A stretch of 64,000 nt of DNA from Enterobacter sp. C2. Its GTDB lineage: Bacteria; Pseudomonadota; Gammaproteobacteria; Enterobacterales; Enterobacteriaceae. A model generated the notes under the pieces. It searched no databases and was not told the origin of the DNA. It was given only the letters and a program-made list of their open reading frames with translations. Shown here piece after piece: positions 47,033 to 59,858 of this stretch; position 1 is the stretch's first letter, and each line of letters begins with the position of its first letter. The stretch lies in NCBI RefSeq assembly GCF_019880405.1, contig NZ_CP082269.1, positions 1,922,001-1,986,000 of the forward strand. The letters run 5' to 3'. Both the position numbers and the translations under genes were made by a program.

Positions 47033-47958
47033 TTCGCCACGTAAAGGTGCAGCCGCGGAATGATTAACGTCAGCGGCTGCGCCTCAGGTTTATAGCGGTG
47101 CTGGACGTTGTCGGCATCGTAGTTCAGCAGCTCGCCGATGTCCGGCACCCGACCACCGTTCTCCTCGGCGATCAACGCAATGATGGGCGTCGGGCAGGCA
47201 TGCTGGACCTGTTTTTGCGAACCGGCGTACCAGACCCGAGCAATGGGCTGAACTTTCACCGGGCGCTTGATCTTCAGCCGGGCCTTCTCCGGCAATGCGG
47301 CTATATCGTTGTACTCCTGCTCCAGCCGGGCCTGCCACTGCTCCCGCGTCCAGCCGCCCACCGCCCGCGGCGCTTTTAAGCTCTTCTCCAACTGGGCCAG
47401 CACCTCATCACGGGTGAAATTCTTGATGATATGCTTGTTTGCCCAGCCAAAGCGCAGCGTCGCCGGATCGCGCAGGACGGTCAACGTGCGATAGGCATTC
47501 AGGGTGATCAGCCCTGGCAGGTGATGATGTACCCAATCAAAACGGGCCGCAGAGGGCAGGCCGGACTCAACGGTAACGATACGCTCAAAGGCCGTTTTCA
47601 GGCTGTTAATCTGCCCGATGCGCTTCTCCAGGCTGTCGCGTGTCGCCAGCGTGGTCTGGAAGCAGATCACGCCCGGCAGACGCACGGCCGCCTTGCTGCT
47701 GCGGGTCTCCGACTGCTGCTGAATAAAGAGATGCGAGAAGTGGTGCAGGGCGCGTTCGGCGGCGCGCTTGCCTACGTGCTGCTTAACCTGGATAGTGGTG
47801 AGAGGCTCATGTTCGGCCTCTTTGGTGACTGCCGGCAGCTCAAATACCCGTCCGGCCAGCAGCCGACACGCGCTTAGTTCGCTCTTGAGTTCCGCAAGCT
47901 CGCGCTCAATGTGGCGGAAGGTACTGGTTAAACGCTCAATCAGATCGTAGCTGGCCAT
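47029..47958 (-). CDS. tus: Tus, DNA replication terminus site-binding protein
   Basis: Monomeric protein that binds Ter sites and blocks forks from one side by trapping a flipped Ter cytosine and stopping DnaB helicase. 309 residues from [10 protein letters not shown], same as E. coli. Conserved core: [45 protein letters not shown] (with the His that contributes to the C6 lock), [16 protein letters not shown], and the end [12 protein letters not shown]. An ATG four codons upstream falls inside the Ter site and is disfavoured. Its Ter lies 10 bases upstream of the start, consistent with autoregulation. Confidence 0.96.
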   Translation of the reverse strand: MASYDLIERLTSTFRHIERELAELKSELSACRLLAGRVFELPAVTKEAEHEPLTTIQVKQHVGKRAAERALHHFSHLFIQQQSETRSSKAAVRLPGVICFQTTLATRDSLEKRIGQINSLKTAFERIVTVESGLPSAARFDWVHHHLPGLITLNAYRTLTVLRDPATLRFGWANKHIIKNFTRDEVLAQLEKSLKAPRAVGGWTREQWQARLEQEYNDIAALPEKARLKIKRPVKVQPIARVWYAGSQKQVQHACPTPIIALIAEENGGRVPDIGELLNYDADNVQHRYKPEAQPLTLIIPRLHLYVAN

Positions 47959-47967
47959 AAGCAATCC

Positions 47968-47990
47968 CATTAGTTACAACATACTGTTAT
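47968..47990 (-). promoter_or_regulatory. Replication terminator (Ter) site upstream of tus
   Basis: On the minus strand ATAACAGTATGTTGTAACTA, followed by ATG, containing AGTATGTTGTAACTAA identical to the core of E. coli TerA, TerB and TerD. It lies in the tus leader as TerB does in E. coli. The strand orientation sets the direction of fork arrest; genome position would show which fork it stops. Confidence 0.93.
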
Positions 47991-48034
47991 ATTAGCACAC
48001 AGCTCTCAGTTAGGCCACTGTGCCAACAGGTCTT

Positions 48035-48067
48035 GTAGGCCGAATAAGGCGTCCGCCGCTATCCGGC
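48035..48067. repeat. REP-like palindrome between tus and rstB
   Basis: GTAGGCCGAATAAGGCGT then CCGCCGCTATCCGGCG: the two halves of an enterobacterial REP element (GTAGGCCxGATAAGGCG / GCCGCCATCCGGC). It abuts the rstB stop codon, the usual position for REPs that stabilise upstream mRNA ends. Confidence 0.75.
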
Positions 48068-48068
48068 G

Positions 48069-49379
48069 TTATGCTGCGGTGATGTCGGCAGGTACAGAGA
48101 CCAGATGATACACCGGCCAACTAAAGGTAAAGCGTGCCCCGCCTAATTCCCCGGCATCACACACCACCTCTCCACCCATGGCCTGCGCGATAGAGCGTAC
48201 AATCGCCAACCCCAGACCGCAGCCGCCGGTGGCTCGGTCCCGGCTGGGGTCGAGCCGGACAAAAGGCTCAAATATGCGTTCCCGTGCCTCAGGCTCGATG
48301 CCAGGGCCATCATCCTCAACGATCAGGCTGGCCCGTGCGCCGTCATGCTGGAGAGCAATCTGCACGGTGCTTTCGCTGTAGCGCAGGGCGTTATTCACCA
48401 GGTTATCGAGCACGCGCTCCATCAGCCGCATATCCAGCGCGCCGTAGTCTGCCTCAGCGCTAGCCGCCAGCAGCAGCGTGCGGGCAGGGTTGATCGTGGT
48501 TACATCATCGACGTAGCTCGCTACCCAGCGGGGGAGATCCGGCTCAGAGAGATGCAGCTCATTTTGCGGACGATCGAGGCGAGCATAGGTAAGCAGCTCC
48601 TCGATCAGCGCTTCAAGCTGACCGATGTCGCGATTCAGCGCCAGCCGCTCGGCCTCGGTGAGGTTATCGCTCATCTCCAGCCGATAGCGCAGGCGTACCA
48701 GCGGGGTGCGCAGCTCGTGGGCAATCCCATCAATAAGCTGCTTCTTGCTGGCAATCAGAGCGTTAATGTTATCCGCCATCTGGTTAAAGGCGACGCCGAG
48801 ACGCTCAAAGCTCGATCCGCTGGCAAAGTGGATCCGTTCATTCAGGTGTCCACTACCAAAACGCTGGGCGGCGGACTCCAGGCGCAGCATCTCCTGCCAG
48901 TGGGGGCGCATCCAGATAAAGACCGGGAAGGCGAGGGAGATGGCAATAAACACCATCAAAATGATGTCGAACAGACGCATCTCGTGCAGGTAGAAGAGAT
49001 AGGGGATGGGCCCTACCGCCAGAACGTAATGGCTGCGGGGGATGCGCTGGATAAACGTATACTCCTCGTCGAGCGCCACAATGTCCCCCTCGCGTAGCCG
49101 CTGGGTGGTGGCTGCGCTGAGGTGAAACTTATTCAGCGGCTCGATGCGCATATCAAACGAAAGATTGAGGTCCATCTCCTTCAGGGTTTTGCTCCACTCG
49201 TGAGGCGGGATCTCCCGCAGCTCACTGCGCATCAGGTAGAGGGAGCTTTTCATCAGGTCGTCCAGCGACTGTCTGCCTGCCCGTTCGGCGGTAAATTTGT
49301 ACACCAGCCCGACCAGCATCGTCATTACCAGAAAGCAAACAAACAGCAGCAGGTAAAACTGGACGAAAAGCTTCTTCAT
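48069..49379 (-). CDS. rstB: RstB sensor histidine kinase
   Basis: 436 residues. Two membrane helices (about residues 5-25 and 135-155) frame a periplasmic sensor domain; HAMP (WQEMLRLESAAQRFGSGHL) follows. The phosphoaccepting His lies in GIAHELRTPLVRLRYRLEM, and the ATPase domain has the N box VNNALRYS, G1 EDDGPGIE and G2 GGCGLGLAIVRS. Partner of RstA; in E. coli the pair is under PhoPQ control and affects acid and iron-related genes. Three-base gap after rstA, so one operon. Confidence 0.95.
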   Translation of the reverse strand: MKKLFVQFYLLLFVCFLVMTMLVGLVYKFTAERAGRQSLDDLMKSSLYLMRSELREIPPHEWSKTLKEMDLNLSFDMRIEPLNKFHLSAATTQRLREGDIVALDEEYTFIQRIPRSHYVLAVGPIPYLFYLHEMRLFDIILMVFIAISLAFPVFIWMRPHWQEMLRLESAAQRFGSGHLNERIHFASGSSFERLGVAFNQMADNINALIASKKQLIDGIAHELRTPLVRLRYRLEMSDNLTEAERLALNRDIGQLEALIEELLTYARLDRPQNELHLSEPDLPRWVASYVDDVTTINPARTLLLAASAEADYGALDMRLMERVLDNLVNNALRYSESTVQIALQHDGARASLIVEDDGPGIEPEARERIFEPFVRLDPSRDRATGGCGLGLAIVRSIAQAMGGEVVCDAGELGGARFTFSWPVYHLVSVPADITAA

Positions 49380-49382
49380 TCG

Positions 49383-50099
49383 TTAGTTATCCCACGCGTG
49401 CGGGGCAAACAGGTAGCCCTTGTTACGCACGGTTTTGATTCGATAAGGCTCGGTAGCGCTATCCAGTAACTTTTTGCGCAGGCGCGAGATGGCAACGTCA
49501 ACGCTGCGGTCCAGGCCGTCATAGCTCACCCCACGCAGGTTTTTCAGCAGCGCATCTCGGTCCATGATCTGCCCGGCGTGGGTGGCCAGCTCCCACAGCA
49601 GGTCAAAATCGGCGGTTGAGAGGGCGACCGGCTCGTTGGCGAGCAGTACCTGACGGTTAACGGGATCGATAGATAAGGTGCCAAAACGCAGCGCGTTGTG
49701 CGGCGTAAGCGATGCGGTGGCAGCAGGACGGGCAGTGGCGCTGCTCTGACGCAGGTGCAGGCGTAGACGCGCCAGCAGTACGGCGGGCGGCGTGGTTTTC
49801 AGAATATAGTCGCTGGCCCCCATCTCAAGAGAGAGGATGTGGTTCATATCGCTGTCGAGGGAGGTAAGCAAAACAATCGGACCCTGCCACTGCCCACGCA
49901 GGTCGCGGCATAGGGTCATGCCATCCTTACCGGGGAGCATGATATCGAGTAGCACAAGCTCAGGGTTTTCACGCAGGATGGTCTCTTCGGCGCGATCGCC
50001 ACGCGTCTCCAGCATAACATCGATATCGTGCTTGCCAAGGTAGGCAGCGATCAGCGCACCCACTTCCGGGTCGTCTTCTACAAAAACGATCTTATTCAT
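49383..50099 (-). CDS. rstA: RstA response regulator
   Basis: OmpR/PhoB-type regulator, 238 residues. Receiver domain: acidic pocket EDDPEVG, phosphorylation Asp in LLDIMLPGKDG, Thr/Ser in LLTSLDSD, Lys in DYILKTTPP. A linker rich in Ala and Thr joins the winged helix (FDLLWELATHAGQIMDRDALL and DRSVDVAISRLRKKL, KTVRNKGYLF). It binds TACA repeats in E. coli targets. First gene of rstAB; a PhoP-box-like sequence lies 55-70 bases upstream. Confidence 0.95.
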   Translation of the reverse strand: MNKIVFVEDDPEVGALIAAYLGKHDIDVMLETRGDRAEETILRENPELVLLDIMLPGKDGMTLCRDLRGQWQGPIVLLTSLDSDMNHILSLEMGASDYILKTTPPAVLLARLRLHLRQSSATARPAATASLTPHNALRFGTLSIDPVNRQVLLANEPVALSTADFDLLWELATHAGQIMDRDALLKNLRGVSYDGLDRSVDVAISRLRKKLLDSATEPYRIKTVRNKGYLFAPHAWDN

Positions 50100-50154
50100 T
50101 GGTCATCATCTGGGGCAAAAGCGCCAACATACACCGCCTTGCCGGAAGCTTCCA

Positions 50155-50170
50155 TTAATCTTTCATAAAC
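50155..50170 (-). promoter_or_regulatory. Candidate PhoP box upstream of rstA
   Basis: Minus strand GTTTA, TGAAA spacer, GATTAA: fits the PhoP repeat spacing with an imperfect second half. No convincing -10 follows at the expected distance, so this is weaker than the slyB site. rstA is a known PhoP target in E. coli. Confidence 0.35.
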
Positions 50171-50225
50171 GGGAGCGGTTCCGTTATGCTGGTGGCTTAA
50201 TCGGGGAAAGAGTCAGGGATAAATC

Positions 50226-50561
50226 ATGGGGTTAGTGGTTAAAGCAGCGATTGGCGCGCTGGTGGTCTTGCTGATTGGCGTGTTAGCAAAAACAAAAAAC
50301 TACTACATTGCCGGGCTGATCCCGCTGTTTCCTACCTTCGCCCTGATCGCGCACTATATTGTCGCGTCCGAGCGCGGCATTGAGGCACTGCGCACAACCA
50401 TCGTGTTTGGCATGTGGGCGATTATCCCTTACTTTATCTACCTGCTGTCACTCTGGTATTTCACCGCCGCTATGCGTCTGCCGCTGGCGCTGGGTGCGGC
50501 GGTACTCTGCTGGAGCCTCAGCGCCTGGCTGTTGATTTTCTGCTGGAGCCGCTTCCACTAG
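50226..50561 (+). CDS. ydgC: YdgC, GlpM-family inner membrane protein
   Basis: 111 residues, four hydrophobic segments, same length as E. coli YdgC. Conserved IGVLAKTKNYYIAGLIPLFPTFALIAHYIVASERGI places it in the GlpM family, named after a Pseudomonas protein linked to alginate and glycerol metabolism; no function is proven. Divergent from rstA. Its 3' end overlaps the folM stop by four bases. Confidence 0.92.
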   Translation: MGLVVKAAIGALVVLLIGVLAKTKNYYIAGLIPLFPTFALIAHYIVASERGIEALRTTIVFGMWAIIPYFIYLLSLWYFTAAMRLPLALGAAVLCWSLSAWLLIFCWSRFH

Positions 50562-51280
50562 CGCAGCGGGCGACCCCCGTCGAGGGCAAAGCTGCGGCCG
50601 GTCACGAATCGGCTGGTCAGCAGGTAGTCAATCAGATCGATCACCTCTTTCTCGCCGGGCGCGATTTTCATCAGCGACTTGTTAAGCGCCTTCTGCCGGT
50701 ACTCAGCGTCATCTCCCTCATTGAACAGGATCAACGACGGGGCGATGGAATTCACTTTCACCTCCGGGGCCAGCTTGCGGGCAAACGAGCGGGTCATATT
50801 ATCCAGCGCCGCCTTACTGGCCGCATAGGCGATATGCTTGTCGCTGCCGCGCTCGACCACGTAATCGGTGAAGTGGATGATATCGCCGCCTGCGTGACCG
50901 TGGCCGCGCAGCAGGCTTTCCAGGGCGTGATTCAGCAGATAGGGAGCATGAACGTGGATCTGCATCATCGCGCAGAGCACCTCGGTTATCGGCGCTCCCG
51001 GCTTCTCCGGCACCCAGGCCCCGGCATTGTGAATAATGCCCCGCAGCCCGTGGGTATGGGATTTAACCTCCTCGGCAAAGGCGAGGATGCCCTCGTCGTG
51101 ACAAAAATCTGCCTGAATGCAGATGGCACCCGCCTCCTGTAAAACGTCAATGGCCGGATAGGCGGTGCGATAGCTGACGATAACCGGCTGCTGATGGTTA
51201 AGGAAATGGTGGGCGATGGCAAGGCCAATACGGCGGCCGCCGCCAGTGATCAAAATCGGGCAGGGGTCGTTTCTTCCCAT
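50558..51280 (-). CDS. folM: FolM, dihydromonapterin reductase
   Basis: SDR enzyme that reduces dihydromonapterin to tetrahydromonapterin with NADPH and has dihydrofolate reductase side activity. 240 residues. The pteridine-reductase signature TGGGRRIGLA replaces the usual TGxxxGIG; NAGAW, HFTDYVVERGS and catalytic YAASKAALDN follow, with APSLILFNEGDD. Ends convergently with ydgC. Close to E. coli FolM along its length. Confidence 0.93.
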   Translation of the reverse strand: MGRNDPCPILITGGGRRIGLAIAHHFLNHQQPVIVSYRTAYPAIDVLQEAGAICIQADFCHDEGILAFAEEVKSHTHGLRGIIHNAGAWVPEKPGAPITEVLCAMMQIHVHAPYLLNHALESLLRGHGHAGGDIIHFTDYVVERGSDKHIAYAASKAALDNMTRSFARKLAPEVKVNSIAPSLILFNEGDDAEYRQKALNKSLMKIAPGEKEVIDLIDYLLTSRFVTGRSFALDGGRPLR

Positions 51281-51314
51281 CGTTATCTCCTTAGTTTACA
51301 GCGAAGGGGCAGCG

Positions 51315-52700
51315 TTACTGCCCCATCAGTATCCAGGTTGCTGGCAGAGCAGCGATTAATAGCAGCCCCATCAACACTATTTCGTGACGTTGTAACAAAT
51401 CGCGCTGCGGATGCGTACGGCGTGCATAGATGAAGACCAGCAGGCCTGGCGCATAGAGCACTACCGATAGCAGCAGATGCATCGGCCCTGAGGCATAAAG
51501 TAACCATAGGCCATAGATGCAGGCGCCAATACCCGTAGCCTGATGCAGCGGACGCTGGGCGACTTTTAACAGATAGGCGCCCACCAGGAAATAGGGTACC
51601 AGAATCATCTCGGAGGCGATGGTTAAAAGCGTATTGTAATCTGAACCTGTGAGCCAGATCAGGATCAGGCAGATCTGGACGCTGGCATTGGTAAGCCACA
51701 GCGAGGCCGACGGAGCGCCATTCTCATTCTGCTTAGCAAAAATGCGCGGAAAGGCTTTGTATTTAGCCGCCAGCAGAGGCACCTCGGCCGCCATAATCGT
51801 CCAGCTAAGGTAGGCTCCGCAGACCGAGACGATCAGCCCGGCGGCAATGATCACCTCACCCCAGGCGCCCATCATGTCGACCATCAGTCCGGCCATTGAG
51901 GGATTGCGCATCTCTGCCAGCTGCGGACGGGGTACCACTCCCAGCGACAGCAGAGTGACCAGCAGATAGACCGTCAGAGCGGCGATCACCGCCATCAGCG
52001 TCGCCCGGCCTACGTCCTGCTTATTGCGCGCCCTGGCGGATACCACCACTGCACCTTCAACGCCGATAAAGACCCATAGGGTAATGAGCATAGTATTTTT
52101 CACCTGCTCCCACACCGGCACGCCAAGCTCTACCCCGGTAAAATCCAGGCTAAACCTGTCGGCGTTAAACGCCAGCCCGGCCAGCACCACAAACAGACCC
52201 AGCGGCACCAGCTTCGCCAGCGTGGCCGCGAGGTTAATGCTCGCCGCCGTCTGCACGCCGCGCAGTACCAGCCAGTGGACAAGCCACAGCAGACAGGAGG
52301 CGCCGACGATGGATTGCCAGGTATTACCATCGCCAAACAGGCGCAGCGCGGGTGTATCGGTAAAGAAGCTCAGCGCCGAAAAGACAATAACCAGATAGGA
52401 GACATTAGCGATGACCGCGCACAGCCAGTAACCCCAGGCAGAGCAGAAGCCAATCAGTTCGCCAAAGCCTTCGCGCGCATAGGTGAATATGCCGCCATCG
52501 AGGTCCGGCCGCAGGCGGGTGAGCAGCAGCATGGCGAAGGCCAGCAGCAGAATGCCGACGCCGGTAATGGCCCAGCCGATCATCAGTGCCGCGGGACTGG
52601 CGACGGCGGCCATGTTTTGCGGCAGGCTAAAGACGCCCGCGCCCAGCATTGAGCTTAAAACAAGCGCAGTCAGCGCGCTCAGGCCAAGTTTCTTTTCCAT
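51315..52700 (-). CDS. ydgI: YdgI, basic amino acid antiporter-like APC transporter
   Basis: 461 residues, ~12 membrane helices. N-terminal KLGLSALTALVLSSMLGAGVFSLPQNMA carries the unwound helix-1 GAG motif of the APC superfamily, and ITLWVFIGVEGAVVVSARARN the helix-6 GxEG region. It belongs to the arginine/ornithine antiporter (ArcD/LysP-like) branch; transport substrate in this group of bacteria is not proven. Start at MEKKLG, with AGGA 7 bases upstream, rather than nine codons earlier. Contains a chance or cryptic Ter-like core on the opposite strand. Confidence 0.92.
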   Translation of the reverse strand: MEKKLGLSALTALVLSSMLGAGVFSLPQNMAAVASPAALMIGWAITGVGILLLAFAMLLLTRLRPDLDGGIFTYAREGFGELIGFCSAWGYWLCAVIANVSYLVIVFSALSFFTDTPALRLFGDGNTWQSIVGASCLLWLVHWLVLRGVQTAASINLAATLAKLVPLGLFVVLAGLAFNADRFSLDFTGVELGVPVWEQVKNTMLITLWVFIGVEGAVVVSARARNKQDVGRATLMAVIAALTVYLLVTLLSLGVVPRPQLAEMRNPSMAGLMVDMMGAWGEVIIAAGLIVSVCGAYLSWTIMAAEVPLLAAKYKAFPRIFAKQNENGAPSASLWLTNASVQICLILIWLTGSDYNTLLTIASEMILVPYFLVGAYLLKVAQRPLHQATGIGACIYGLWLLYASGPMHLLLSVVLYAPGLLVFIYARRTHPQRDLLQRHEIVLMGLLLIAALPATWILMGQ

Positions 52701-52843
52701 TGGCATCCTGTTAAAAAAACGACTCATCCAGAATAATTATTTCGCCGGAGCGCATAAATAGCGTGGATCATCCTAAGGCGCGGGATTTTACGTAGTGGAA
52801 GATGCGCATGCAATGCTGTAGGAAAGAAATTTGCAGAAATGCG

Positions 52844-52872
52844 AAAAAAAGGCGGCTGAGGCCGCCTTTTGG
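52844..52872 (-). terminator. Terminator of ydgH
   Basis: Self-complementary AAAAGGCGGC-TGAG-GCCGCCTTTT with a T7 tract on the minus strand side. It begins 4 bases after the ydgH stop and could also work in the other direction. Confidence 0.85.
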
Positions 52873-52876
52873 AGAA

Positions 52877-53821
52877 TTATTTGTAGAGGTCGGCGCTAAT
52901 GGTAATGTTGTTACCACGCTCCTGCCACTGACGCGTAATGTGGTAATACTTCGCGCCTTTCTTCGCGGCGCGTTTCGCCACCTGGTAGGAGATCTCGGTC
53001 ATGTTGCCATAGTTACCGGTGAACTGAACGCTGTCGAACGGCACCATCTGAGCTGCCGTGATTTTGTTCACCTCTTCAATTTTGGTGCCGTCTGGCAGAG
53101 TGACAGTGTAACGCCCGCCTTTAGAGGACTGCGTTTCAAAGAAACGGCCCACTTCTGCACTCGGTGCAGCGCTGGTGGCTACGCCTGGGATCTCCACTTT
53201 CTTCGCCTCTTCACCGCCTTTCGCCAGTGCAGCGCGGCCTGCTTCAGAGTCAGCCGGGATAGCATCCGGGCTTTGCAGCACGCGTTTTTTAGCGTCGGCT
53301 TTGTAGATATAGGCGGTGATACGCTGGTTACCGCCGTCGTTGGCGTCAACCTGGCGTACAATATAGAACGAGGCCGCGCCTTTGGCTTTCGCCGCTTTGG
53401 TGATCGCGCTGTTCACTTCAGGCTGGCTGCGGTAGAAACCCTGGACGGTGACGGTATCGAACGGCTCAAGCTGGATAGCTTCGTCTTTCGGCAGCTCCAT
53501 CACGCCGTTGATAACCCGATTTTGCGATGCTTCTGCTTTGGCCGCGTCTTTCTTATAGAGATCGGCCGTTACGCGCCAGTTGCCGCTATTACCTAAATCA
53601 GAGGTATCGACGACGAAGAAGGCATCGGCGCCCACTTTATCAGCACGGTTGGAGACGGCGGTGACAGCGTCACCGATTGCGTTAAAGCGGCCGGTAACCA
53701 CGATACGGTCGTACGGTTTTACCGCTTCCGCTTGCTCCGGCGTCAACTCGGTCGCGGCCTGCGCCGAGAAGGCCGTTGCCGACAGGAGTGCGGTTGCCAG
53801 GAGGGTGTTCTTAAGCTTCAT
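52877..53821 (-). CDS. ydgH: YdgH, periplasmic protein with three DUF1471 domains
   Basis: 314 residues. Sec signal peptide ends AFSAQAA at about residue 22. Three DUF1471 (YhcN/BhsA) modules follow in series at about residues 35-95, 115-175 and 255-312, each with a pattern such as YDRIVVTGRFNAIG...DAFFVVD and FDTVTVQGFYRS...ASFYIVRQ, ending NNITISADLYK. Single-module relatives are small stress or biofilm proteins; the role of the triple form is unknown. Divergent from pntA with a 488-base gap. Confidence 0.93.
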   Translation of the reverse strand: MKLKNTLLATALLSATAFSAQAATELTPEQAEAVKPYDRIVVTGRFNAIGDAVTAVSNRADKVGADAFFVVDTSDLGNSGNWRVTADLYKKDAAKAEASQNRVINGVMELPKDEAIQLEPFDTVTVQGFYRSQPEVNSAITKAAKAKGAASFYIVRQVDANDGGNQRITAYIYKADAKKRVLQSPDAIPADSEAGRAALAKGGEEAKKVEIPGVATSAAPSAEVGRFFETQSSKGGRYTVTLPDGTKIEEVNKITAAQMVPFDSVQFTGNYGNMTEISYQVAKRAAKKGAKYYHITRQWQERGNNITISADLYK

Positions 53822-55839
<2,018 letters not shown>

Positions 55840-55846
55840 GGGGTAG

Positions 55847-57238
<1,392 letters not shown>

Positions 57239-57252
57239 GACGCGCATAAAAT

Positions 57253-57280
57253 AAAAAACCGCCGTAATGGCGGTTTTTTT
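57253..57280. terminator. Bidirectional terminator between pntB and uspE
   Basis: AAAACCGCC, GTAAT loop, GGCGGTTTT, with T tracts on both strands. It lies between the convergent pntB and uspE. Confidence 0.85.
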
Positions 57281-57301
57281 ATGACATTAACGATTAACAA
57301 C

Positions 57302-58252
57302 TCAATCGTCTTCGTCGTCATCAATCTCTACCGGAGAGCGGTAGTCATCGGGCTTAATCACCAGCAGGTCGCAGCGCAGATGATCAATGACCTGCTCGGC
57401 GGTGTTGCCTAAAAACGCCGCGGAGAGACCGGTACGACCGACCGTACCCAGCACCACGACACCAGCCTGGAGATGCTCGGTCAGATCCGGGATCACCTCT
57501 TCAGGCAGTCCTTTTTCCACATGGGTAAGCTTCTCAGAGATGCCAAACTTCTGGCGCAGGGCTTTCATCGCCAGCAGATGCTGGCCGCGAATAGCGTCGT
57601 TATAGACGGTAGGATCAAATTCCGGCAGTTCAATAGCAATATTGATCGGGGTGACAGGGTAAGCACCGATGAGATGCACTTCCGTATGGTTCACCTGCTC
57701 GGCGAGCTGAATGGTTTCCCGCACCAGCTTCTCGTTGAGCGCATTATGGTACGGCTCCTCACTGGCCAGATTCACCGCCACCAGTGCTTTCCCGCCTTCG
57801 GGCCATGGCTGGTCTTTCACCATCCACACTGGGCAGGGGCACTTACGCAGCAGATGCCAGTCAGTAGGGGTAAAGATCACCGACTCGAGTTTGTCGTGCT
57901 GGTGGGCCATCTTCAATACCAGATCATGATGTCCGGTCAACACTTCCTGAATGATGGCTTCGAAAGGGCGGTTGTGCCAGATCACTTTAATATCAATCGG
58001 CACCCCGGCATCGATGTAATATTTTGCCTGATCGCGGATCCAGGCGGTGCGCTGGCTGATGACGCCCTGACGCATGGCGGTACGTTCGTCAGGCGACAGA
58101 AGGGTGGTCATCTCATATGAGAAGTCATAGATCGGCAGAAAGGCTTTGATGCGGCCGCCAATTTTCTGATGCAAATATACAGCGCGCCGTAGCGCTGGCT
58201 GGTCATCCTGATTGGGATCGATGGCAACCAGCATATTTTGATACATGGCCAT
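57302..58252 (-). CDS. uspE: UspE, tandem universal stress protein
   Basis: 316 residues with two Usp domains in series (about 3-150 and 155-305). The first begins [21 protein letters not shown], the second [20 protein letters not shown]; the second ends with the [21 protein letters not shown] phosphate-binding motif, the first has a degenerate site. Ends in an acidic EIDDDEDD tail. UspE affects oxidative and UV resistance and cell aggregation in E. coli. Start MAMYQN matches E. coli; the open frame extends eight codons further. Next to fnr on the same strand, as in E. coli, where fnr is adjacent. Confidence 0.95.
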   Translation of the reverse strand: MAMYQNMLVAIDPNQDDQPALRRAVYLHQKIGGRIKAFLPIYDFSYEMTTLLSPDERTAMRQGVISQRTAWIRDQAKYYIDAGVPIDIKVIWHNRPFEAIIQEVLTGHHDLVLKMAHQHDKLESVIFTPTDWHLLRKCPCPVWMVKDQPWPEGGKALVAVNLASEEPYHNALNEKLVRETIQLAEQVNHTEVHLIGAYPVTPINIAIELPEFDPTVYNDAIRGQHLLAMKALRQKFGISEKLTHVEKGLPEEVIPDLTEHLQAGVVVLGTVGRTGLSAAFLGNTAEQVIDHLRCDLLVIKPDDYRSPVEIDDDEDD

Positions 58253-58395
58253 ACAGGGTCTCCTTACATCTGTCACCGCAGTCTGTAATTAAAAGAGTAA
58301 CCTATATGTGCAGAATGAAACAGAGGCTAACCTTTGCCAGATCAACAAATCAGAATATATTGCTGTCTGGCAAGAGGTGAGTTGCGGCGTAAACG

Positions 58396-59148
58396 TCAGG
58401 CGACGTTGCGCGCGTGGCCGGCAAGCTCGGCGAGGATATCGCCGTTTTCGATAGTAATGTACTTACCTTTAACCGCCAGCATACCGCTTTTCTGGAAACG
58501 GCCCAGCAGACGGCTGATGGTTTCTACCGTGAGGCCCAGGTAGTTACCAATATCGCCACGGGTCATGGTCAGGCGGAACTCACGAGGTGAGAAACCGCGC
58601 TGGGCAAACCGGCGAGAGAGGTTATAGATAAAGGCCGCCAGGCGCTCTTCCGCATTCTTTTTCGACAGCAGCAGGATCATATCCTGGTCGCCTTTGATCT
58701 CGCCGCTCATCAGACGCATCATCTGCTGACGCAGACTGGGCATCTTGCCGGAGAGATCGTCCAGCGTCTCAAACGGAATTTCGCAGACCATTGAGGTCTC
58801 CAGCGCCTGAGCAAAGCTCGGGTGATGGCCGGTACCAATAGCGTCGAAGCCCACGAGGTCACCAGCCAGATGAAAACCGGTGATCTGCTCGTCACCCTGT
58901 TCGGTGATGGTATAGCTCTTAATCGTACCGGAGCGGATCGCGTAAAGGGATTTCAGTTCGTCGCCCGCTTTAAACAGCGTTTGTCCTTTCTGAATCGGCT
59001 TTTTGCGCTCGATGATGTTATCAAGCTGGTCCAGCTCGTGTTCATTAAGGGTGAACGGGATACAAAGCTGGCTGATGCTGCAATCCTGGCAATGGATAGC
59101 ACAACCGCCAGACTGAATGCGTCGTATAATTCGCTTTTCCGGGATCAT
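58396..59148 (-). CDS. fnr: FNR, oxygen-sensing global regulator
   Basis: CRP/FNR-family regulator activated by an oxygen-labile 4Fe-4S cluster. 250 residues from [10 protein letters not shown], nearly identical to E. coli. Cluster ligands Cys20, Cys23, Cys29 ([14 protein letters not shown]) and Cys122 (SMVCEIP) are all present, with Asp154-region dimer helix ([21 protein letters not shown]) and helix-turn-helix [19 protein letters not shown]. An open extension of 26 codons upstream is not coding by alignment. A FNR box overlies the leader, consistent with autorepression. Confidence 0.97.
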   Translation of the reverse strand: MIPEKRIIRRIQSGGCAIHCQDCSISQLCIPFTLNEHELDQLDNIIERKKPIQKGQTLFKAGDELKSLYAIRSGTIKSYTITEQGDEQITGFHLAGDLVGFDAIGTGHHPSFAQALETSMVCEIPFETLDDLSGKMPSLRQQMMRLMSGEIKGDQDMILLLSKKNAEERLAAFIYNLSRRFAQRGFSPREFRLTMTRGDIGNYLGLTVETISRLLGRFQKSGMLAVKGKYITIENGDILAELAGHARNVA

Positions 59149-59167
59149 AGGTCTGCTCAGGCCGTAA

Positions 59168-59181
59168 TTGATATTGGTCAA
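59168..59181. promoter_or_regulatory. FNR box in the fnr leader
   Basis: TTGAT-ATTG-GTCAA matches TTGAT-N4-ATCAA except one base. It lies 20 bases upstream of the fnr ATG, where binding would block transcription, as in the known negative autoregulation of E. coli fnr. Confidence 0.7.
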
Positions 59182-59342
59182 TTTTAACATCTTTTTGCTG
59201 AGCACGTAAGCCTGCTTAATCTCCAAACAGCGATTATTGGAACCTTTGAAAAATCAATAGGTTTAAATTATTGAAATTCCTTGTGTTGATCAGGGGTTTA
59301 TCGGTTAAAAGCGCGAAAAAAGGCACAAAAAGTCCCCTTTTC

Positions 59343-59858
59343 CTAGAGTAAAAGATAGCCTTCGTGACGCAAAAGCCACTCTTTACGCTGGACGCCCCCG
59401 GCGTAGCCGGTCAGGGTACCGTTGCGACCGATCACCCGGTGACAGGGGACAACAATACTGACAGGATTAGAACCATTAGCGGCACCCACCGCTCGTGCTG
59501 CGCCAGCGCGTCCCAGTAGCTCGGCCAGCTGGCCGTAGTGGATGACCTGGCCGCAGGGGATCTCACGTAGCGCTTTCCATACCGCTCGTTGAAACGGAGT
59601 GCCAGCGGTTTCAGTGGGCAGATCGTCAATCACGCTCAGATTACCGGCAAAGTAGTCGTGGAGTTTATCACTTAGCCCGCCTGGATTGCTGGCCGCAACC
59701 CGGCGATAGCCTGGTTTACGGTAATGGACGTTGAGCAGCAGCTCCATGCGGTCAGCGTGCTCTTCCCACTCAACGGCGCGCAGGCGGTACTGTTCGTCAC
59801 AGATAACCCAAAGCGGGCCAAGGGGCGTGTCGATTTTGTCTTCCAGCAGGGTTAACAT
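59343..59858 (-). CDS. ogt: O6-alkylguanine-DNA alkyltransferase Ogt
   Basis: Suicide repair protein that takes methyl or alkyl groups from O6-guanine and O4-thymine onto a cysteine. 171 residues, constitutive type. Active-site [18 protein letters not shown] with the acceptor Cys at about 139, Arg finger and helix-turn-helix in [30 protein letters not shown]. Same neighbour (fnr) as E. coli; the abg operon that follows in K-12 is absent. Confidence 0.95.
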   Translation of the reverse strand: MLTLLEDKIDTPLGPLWVICDEQYRLRAVEWEEHADRMELLLNVHYRKPGYRRVAASNPGGLSDKLHDYFAGNLSVIDDLPTETAGTPFQRAVWKALREIPCGQVIHYGQLAELLGRAGAARAVGAANGSNPVSIVVPCHRVIGRNGTLTGYAGGVQRKEWLLRHEGYLLL

